In this document: piece by piece, positions 59,835 to 64,000 of the stretch
How the letters are laid out: every line of letters starts with the position of its first letter
Position numbering within the stretch: position 1 is the first letter of the stretch
Assembly: GCA_003970805.2 (NCBI GenBank)
Contig: CP051152.1
Coordinates: 2,728,001-2,792,000 of the forward strand
Length of the DNA: 64,000 nt
Origin: Undibacterium piscinae
Lineage (GTDB): Bacteria > Pseudomonadota > Gammaproteobacteria > Burkholderiales > Burkholderiaceae_D
Reading direction: 5' to 3'
Translations under genes and position numbers: made by a program
The notes under the pieces: generated by a model
What the model was told of the DNA's origin: nothing
Database searches by the model: none
Seen by the model: only the letters and a program-made list of their open reading frames with translations

Positions 59835-60983
59835 ATGCAATATTTAATACAAGCTGTAAAAGAAAAACTGACAAGCCCTCAGCAATCAGTTCAGCCAATT
59901 GAGAACCATCTACGCGCTGCAGCTGATTGGCTTTTGTATGCACAAACGGCGACATCTGATGATGGCGTTCCCCATAGTTATGATATTCGAGCAAAAAAAT
60001 GGCTGGCATCTTATCCTGAAACAACGGGATATGTGATCCCTACGCTTTATGATTATGCCAAATATTACAATCTCCCCAAATATGCTGAAGCAGCCACAAG
60101 AATGGCTGTTTGGGAGTCGGATATTCAATTAGCTGACGGTGGTGTTCGAGCTGGCATGATCGACGCGGAGGTTGTCGCACCAACTATTTTCAACACAGGA
60201 CAAGTGCTTTTCGGTTGGGCTAAAGCTTGGCTAGAAACCGGTGATGAACGATTTAAATCATCCTTGATCAGAAGTGCTGATTGGCTGGTTGCCGCGCAGG
60301 ACACGGATGGTGCTTGGCGACGTTTTCCATCTCCATTTACCTCATCTAAACTCAATAGTTACAATACCCGCTCCGCATTTGGTCTGGTTAGAGCATATCA
60401 AGCATTAGGTAAAGATGAATATCTGGACGCGGCAATCGCCAATGTCGATTGGACTTTATCACGCGCTCAAACCAATGATTGGTTACCAGATAATTGTCTT
60501 TCGGAAAATTCCGATTTAACGGCATTGACACATACGATTGCTTATTCCATTCGAGGAATACTGGAAGTTGGCGTTGCAGCAGAACGAAACGATTTCATTG
60601 AAAAAGCCTTCAAGATGGCAAAGCATGTCGCGCTATCTCAGCGAGAAGATGGGGCTTTAAATGCGTATTACACGCCAGACTGGAAAACAGCAGCGTCTTG
60701 GAGTTGTATTACAGGAAATTCGCAAATGGCGATCAACTGGCTGCGATTGGCACAATTGACTGGTGATCAAGAATTGATACCGTATGCAAAAAAAGCTAAT
60801 CGATTTAATATGAGCATACAAAATTTGACTACTGATGACCTGAAAATAAAGGGTGCACTCAAAGGTTCTCATCCTATCAATGGCGGTTACATGACCTATC
60901 GATATCCAAATTGGGCGACAAAATTCTTTATGGATGGATTAATGTTAGAGCAATTTTTTGAAAAAATAAACAACGTCGGCTAG
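59835..60983 (+). CDS. Alpha/alpha-toroid protein, possible glycan lyase, hydrolase or epimerase
   Basis: A 382-residue soluble protein built of repeated helix pairs, visible as recurring AADWLLYAQ, SADWLVAAQDTDGAWRRF, ANVDWTLSRA and KHVALSQREDGALNAYY. This is the alpha/alpha-barrel pattern of glycan-acting enzymes and prenyltransferase-like folds. SYPETTGYVIPTLYDYAKYY near residue 56 and NSQMAINWLRLAQ near 294 are likely active-site regions. There is no signal peptide, so it should act in the cytosol. The activity is unknown. Confidence 0.65.
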   Translation: MQYLIQAVKEKLTSPQQSVQPIENHLRAAADWLLYAQTATSDDGVPHSYDIRAKKWLASYPETTGYVIPTLYDYAKYYNLPKYAEAATRMAVWESDIQLADGGVRAGMIDAEVVAPTIFNTGQVLFGWAKAWLETGDERFKSSLIRSADWLVAAQDTDGAWRRFPSPFTSSKLNSYNTRSAFGLVRAYQALGKDEYLDAAIANVDWTLSRAQTNDWLPDNCLSENSDLTALTHTIAYSIRGILEVGVAAERNDFIEKAFKMAKHVALSQREDGALNAYYTPDWKTAASWSCITGNSQMAINWLRLAQLTGDQELIPYAKKANRFNMSIQNLTTDDLKIKGALKGSHPINGGYMTYRYPNWATKFFMDGLMLEQFFEKINNVG

Positions 60984-61068
60984 CTACTTTGACTTGTATT
61001 TTTGCATTAAGTGATCGTAGCCGAGAATTTAATCATTCGATATTCCCACCAAAATCATAGTCTTTCAG

Positions 61069-62169
61069 GTGTTTTTTGCGTTTGATAGTAATGTGCCTAA
61101 GGAATTTCAAAGGATAGTTGTGTTAAATGTAAAAATAGCTATTTTGTTGATTTCTAAATATTTGGGATTATTTAGCTTATCAAGAAAACTTACTTCTGAT
61201 GGTTTGAGAATATTTTGTTACCACGGATTTTCTACCTCCGATGAACATCTCTTTCGGCCAAAATTGTTTATGACTAGGGATTTGTTTAAGCAACGCCTAG
61301 ATAAAATATCTAAGATGGGTTTTACTGTACTTAGTCTCGATAATGCGGTTGCTATGCTCAAATCTGGAGAGAAAATCCATAACTCTTTAGTATTCACTCT
61401 TGATGATGGTTGGCAAGGTGTAGAAAGCATTGCATGGCCATTATTTAAGGAGCACAACTTCGCTTGGACTTTATATCTGACAACTTACTATGCAGAAAAG
61501 CAGACACAGGTTATGAATGTCGCAGTAAGCTATCTTTTGTGGAAAACAGAAAAAACTGAGATTGATCTTTCTCTCATCAATGGTTTTCCCCGGAATGCCG
61601 GTCATCGGGCTACCAAGTTCGAGACTCGTAAACTAGTGGATGAATTGATAAGCTTTGCCGAAACCCTAGCTAGCGCTGAACAGGTTCAGGATTTTGTAGG
61701 ATGTCTGGCATCCATTTTGGGTATAGACCGTAGCGCCTTTGAGAAATCTGATTTGTTCTATCTGTTGAATATGCAAACAGTAAAGGCCATGCACGAAAGT
61801 GGTGTTGATATACAGTTGCATACTCATAGGCACAATCTGGGTGGAAACGAAAAAGCAGGACTGGCAACTGAACTGAAGGAAAATAGGGACAGCATACAAA
61901 ACCTTGTTTCGCATCGCCTAGAACACTTTTGTTACCCTAGCGGTATCTATAGTAAAGAATACCTTCCATGGCTAAGCGAGCTCGGAATTATTTCAGCTAC
62001 AACATGTAAGCCGGGCTTAAACTATAGTACTACGCCATTATTAGAGCTAAATCGCTTCTTAGATGGTGAGAATATTTCTGCAATTGAATTTGAAGCTGAA
62101 CTCTCTGGTTTTTCTGAAATATTACGCCGCGTAAGAGGAATTTTTAGCTCGAACAGTATACCGGGTTGA
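61069..62169 (+). CDS. Polysaccharide deacetylase family protein
   Basis: A NodB-type deacetylase of about 350-366 residues. RIFCYHGFSTSDE opens the fold, LVFTLDDGWQGVE holds the metal-binding Asp pair, and VDIQLHTHRHNLGG supplies the His ligands; HFCYPSGIYSKEY is the family C-terminal loop. The GTG at 61069 has no clear ribosome-binding site. A GTG at 61120 has AAAGGA seven bases ahead and is a good alternative. It is convergent with the glycosyltransferase remnant and overlaps its tail by 26 bases. Confidence 0.85.
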   Translation: MFFAFDSNVPKEFQRIVVLNVKIAILLISKYLGLFSLSRKLTSDGLRIFCYHGFSTSDEHLFRPKLFMTRDLFKQRLDKISKMGFTVLSLDNAVAMLKSGEKIHNSLVFTLDDGWQGVESIAWPLFKEHNFAWTLYLTTYYAEKQTQVMNVAVSYLLWKTEKTEIDLSLINGFPRNAGHRATKFETRKLVDELISFAETLASAEQVQDFVGCLASILGIDRSAFEKSDLFYLLNMQTVKAMHESGVDIQLHTHRHNLGGNEKAGLATELKENRDSIQNLVSHRLEHFCYPSGIYSKEYLPWLSELGIISATTCKPGLNYSTTPLLELNRFLDGENISAIEFEAELSGFSEILRRVRGIFSSNSIPG

Positions 62170-62453
62170 GTACCGATAAATTGTGATTCCAGTTATATTT
62201 TGTTTCGACTAGATGGCGCGCGATGGGTACATCTCTTGGATGGTTTTCTTTTAATAATTCTGATAAGATTTTTTTGAAACTATCCGCGTCTTTGGCAAGC
62301 AGCAGTCCCTCACCTGATGGTTTGACAGGTCCTTTTGCATCGCTCCCATACCCGGCCTCGCAATAGATGATAGGAACGGATCTTATCTCCCTTATTCGGA
62401 GGGTAGGGAATACGATGAACCAGCAACAGCAGATCTTCCTTGATTGGCTTCAT
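62144..62453 (-). pseudogene. Hybrid glycosyltransferase remnant at the island edge
   Basis: The ATG at 62453 begins [20 protein letters not shown], the N-terminus of the XrtA-linked TIGR03087 glycosyltransferase family. After about 32 residues this frame meets a stop at 62310. In another frame the remaining sequence reads a glycosyltransferase C-terminus ([16 protein letters not shown] to ETKYNWNHNLSVLN), ending at 62144. The middle, about 250-300 residues, is missing. The front is native-like in composition and the back is AT-rich like the island, so the junction near 62358-62372 is probably a recombination point. It cannot make a working enzyme. Confidence 0.75.
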
Positions 62454-62456
62454 GAC

Positions 62457-63540
62457 TTAACCCAGATTTTTGACGATATGCGGACCGATCAGATTCGCCA
62501 GCGCAATAGGCATGCGTTGCCATAACTTAATGAAGAGCTGGTATTTCGGATTGAGCGGATTGTTTTCCGGCAGCTCTGTCGAGGTATGCAGCAGATATTC
62601 ATATTCCAGAGGCTCGGCTTCAAATCCCCAGTTTTTCTTGAAATCATAGGCACCGGTACCGAGTTTGCTGCGCCCGAAGTCAAACACCTTGTAGCCGCGC
62701 GCACAGGCGCGTCGCATCAATTCCCAATACATGAAGTCATTACCGGCCAGATCCCGGGCGAGCGCAGTGCCACCGCCATAATACGGCAGCACTTCATCCC
62801 TGAAATAAAAGCTCATGACACTGGCAATGGTGTTGCCATCCTTAACGATAGTCATGATTTCGCAATCATCAGCAAACACCTGCTTAAGTATGCGGAAAAA
62901 CTTTTTCGAAAAAACCGGTGTCCCCAGCCTATGCACGCTGTGGGAGTAGGCGTAAAAAAAACCGCTCTATCCCCACATCAATCTCGCTTTGCAGACCCGC
63001 CTTGATTCCTTTTCTGACCATGGCTCTTTGCTTGCGGGGTATCGCCAGCATATTTGCCTCTTCGTCAGCGTCTATCTCTTTGCGAAAGGTGACATACAGG
63101 TCTTTCGTCATCCAGCTTGGGTTTTGCGCCTTGATATGACGATATTCCAGATGCCCTACATTAAGTTGTTTGGCCAGGGCGATGGCCGCCTCATTGAGGG
63201 CGACCCGCGCTTCCTCATTGAGCGCAACCACACCACCGTAGACGCAAAACGGCAAGGAGCTCAGCGAATGTCCGAATAACACGCTGTTGATTTCGGCCAG
63301 CGGCAAGACGCCGACAATTTCACCATCAAGCTCGGCAAAATAAAACCAGGTCTTATGTCCGAAAGAGCGCTGTATCACGCTCTGCCAACCAGCGCGATGA
63401 AAAAAACTGGCCGCTGGGCAAGCCATGACAAATGCGTCCCAGCGCGCCTCATCTTGCGCTTGCATCAGACGAATTACGGGTTTGCTGTTGCCAGCCAAAA
63501 CACCCGGCTGAGCTTGAAATGCGTCAATAATCGATGTCAT
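62457..63540 (-). pseudogene. XrtA-associated FemAB-like protein, frame broken in a T8 run
   Basis: The 5' frame (63540 to 62929) reads the first half of a FemAB/GNAT protein (RWDAFVMACPAASFFHRAG, LPRRKQRAMVRKG-like IPRKQRAMVRKGIKAG) and ends abruptly after IERFF. The second half, VHRLGTPVFSKKFFRILKQV to the stop at 62457, is in the next frame with YYGGGT and FDFGRSKLGTGAYDFKKNWG intact. On the plus strand the break is in eight As (62954-62961); seven would restore one protein of about 360 residues. It belongs to the TIGR03019 XrtA-associated group. Its ATG overlaps the deacetylase stop. Confidence 0.88.
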
Positions 63541-64000
63541 TTATTCTTCAAAAAAATTCTATCCATGCGATCCCATTGAAAATCGCGCATTAATGCCTTG
63601 AGCCTATTTTCCGTACGGTTCAGATTCACGTAATGACGGAAACGGGTTTTCATCCCTATATCTGGCTGGCGCGGTTGCTCTGGATCAAGCTCCCACGGAT
63701 GAAAGTAAAAAATACCGGCTTGCTGATCCTGACGATTCACGCGGCTGAGTAACCAGCGCGATAACTGATACGGAAACAAGCGGAAATAACCACCGCCGCC
63801 AGCGGGAAAATTTCTCTGCATGAAACGCAAGGTGGTAATCGGTAACTCCAACAGACCGTCCCTTCCATTCGGATAAAAACTGAATCGCGGTGCATGCGGC
63901 ATGCCGTAATGGTCATGCTTGATCGGGTAGATGCTTGAGCTATATTGATACCCGGCATTCAACAGCACGTCCAAAGCCCAAAGATTATCGCTACCGATAG
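63537..64000 (-). CDS. XrtA-associated polysaccharide deacetylase, TIGR03006 type (5' end beyond window)
   Basis: The C-terminal 154 residues of a deacetylase. The visible start of the piece (GSDNLWALDVLLNAGYQYSS, then SIYPIKHDHYGMP) and GGGGYFRLFPY with FYFHPWELDPEQP are diagnostic of the XrtA-linked deacetylase subfamily. It continues past position 64000. Together with FemAB and the TIGR03087 remnant it forms the part of the XrtA locus that normally lies just upstream of xrtA on the same strand, but here it points the other way. Confidence 0.9.
   Translation of the reverse strand, partial: IGSDNLWALDVLLNAGYQYSSSIYPIKHDHYGMPHAPRFSFYPNGRDGLLELPITTLRFMQRNFPAGGGGYFRLFPYQLSRWLLSRVNRQDQQAGIFYFHPWELDPEQPRQPDIGMKTRFRHYVNLNRTENRLKALMRDFQWDRMDRIFLKNK

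Noticed and set aside
43790..62169. Integrative element with integrase or attachment-site repeats
   Set aside because: No integrase, tRNA edge or flanking direct repeat is visible; the right edge looks like homologous or illegitimate recombination within a glycosyltransferase gene.

Overview
The window reads as a chromosomal segment of a betaproteobacterium of the order Burkholderiales, family Oxalobacteraceae, probably near Undibacterium. The 16S sequence, the def-lysM-dprA-smg-topB order and the exosortase A (XrtA) locus support this; the genus is an inference from memory.

Layout. Positions 1-9212 hold housekeeping genes: peptide deformylase (cut by the window edge), a LysM protein (frameshifted), dprA, smg, topB and a large DUF1631 protein. 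Positions 9423-15550 hold a complete rRNA operon (16S, tRNA-Ala, tRNA-Ile, 23S, 5S) plus a second 5S gene with its own terminator. Positions 15581-19228 (minus strand) are a coupled pair of cyclic-di-GMP genes, a PAS-GGDEF-EAL protein (frameshifted in an eight-A run) and an HD-GYP protein. Positions 19864-24413 hold a secreted COG4315-type protein with an ECF sigma/anti-sigma pair, an MFS transporter, an intact IS30-family element and a decayed piece of a similar transposase that forms the tail of the anti-sigma protein. Positions 24440-34705 are mixed single genes: acyltransferase, a truncated LytTR regulator, LysR and Lrp regulators, DMT and LysE exporters, a diguanylate cyclase, OmpW, EttA, a FliL-like protein and YigZ.

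From 34937 to the end is an exopolysaccharide and protein-sorting region. The plus-strand block 34937-43346 is a core XrtA set: exosortase A fused to EpsI, three glycosyltransferases, an amidotransferase and a PaaK/CapK-like adenylate-forming protein. The other usual XrtA partners (deacetylase, FemAB, first glycosyltransferase) lie at 62144-64000 on the opposite strand, and the last two are damaged. Between them sits about 18-19 kb of visibly AT-richer sequence (43790-62358). It encodes two deacetylases plus a deacetylase-glycosyltransferase fusion, two GNAT/FemAB-like proteins, an SGNH/MBOAT O-acylation pair, a Wzx-type flippase, two asparagine-synthase-like proteins without the glutaminase cysteine, an ATP-grasp ligase, a DegT-type aminotransferase and an alpha/alpha-toroid protein. 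I infer an imported pathway that makes a deacetylated, O-acylated and possibly amide-decorated surface glycan. Its right edge falls inside a hybrid of two glycosyltransferase genes.

Several genes carry single frame breaks at short repeats (GC repeat near 1505, A8 at 16676, T-run near 43994, T8 at 62954). These could be real decay, slippage-based switching or sequencing errors; the sequence alone cannot decide.
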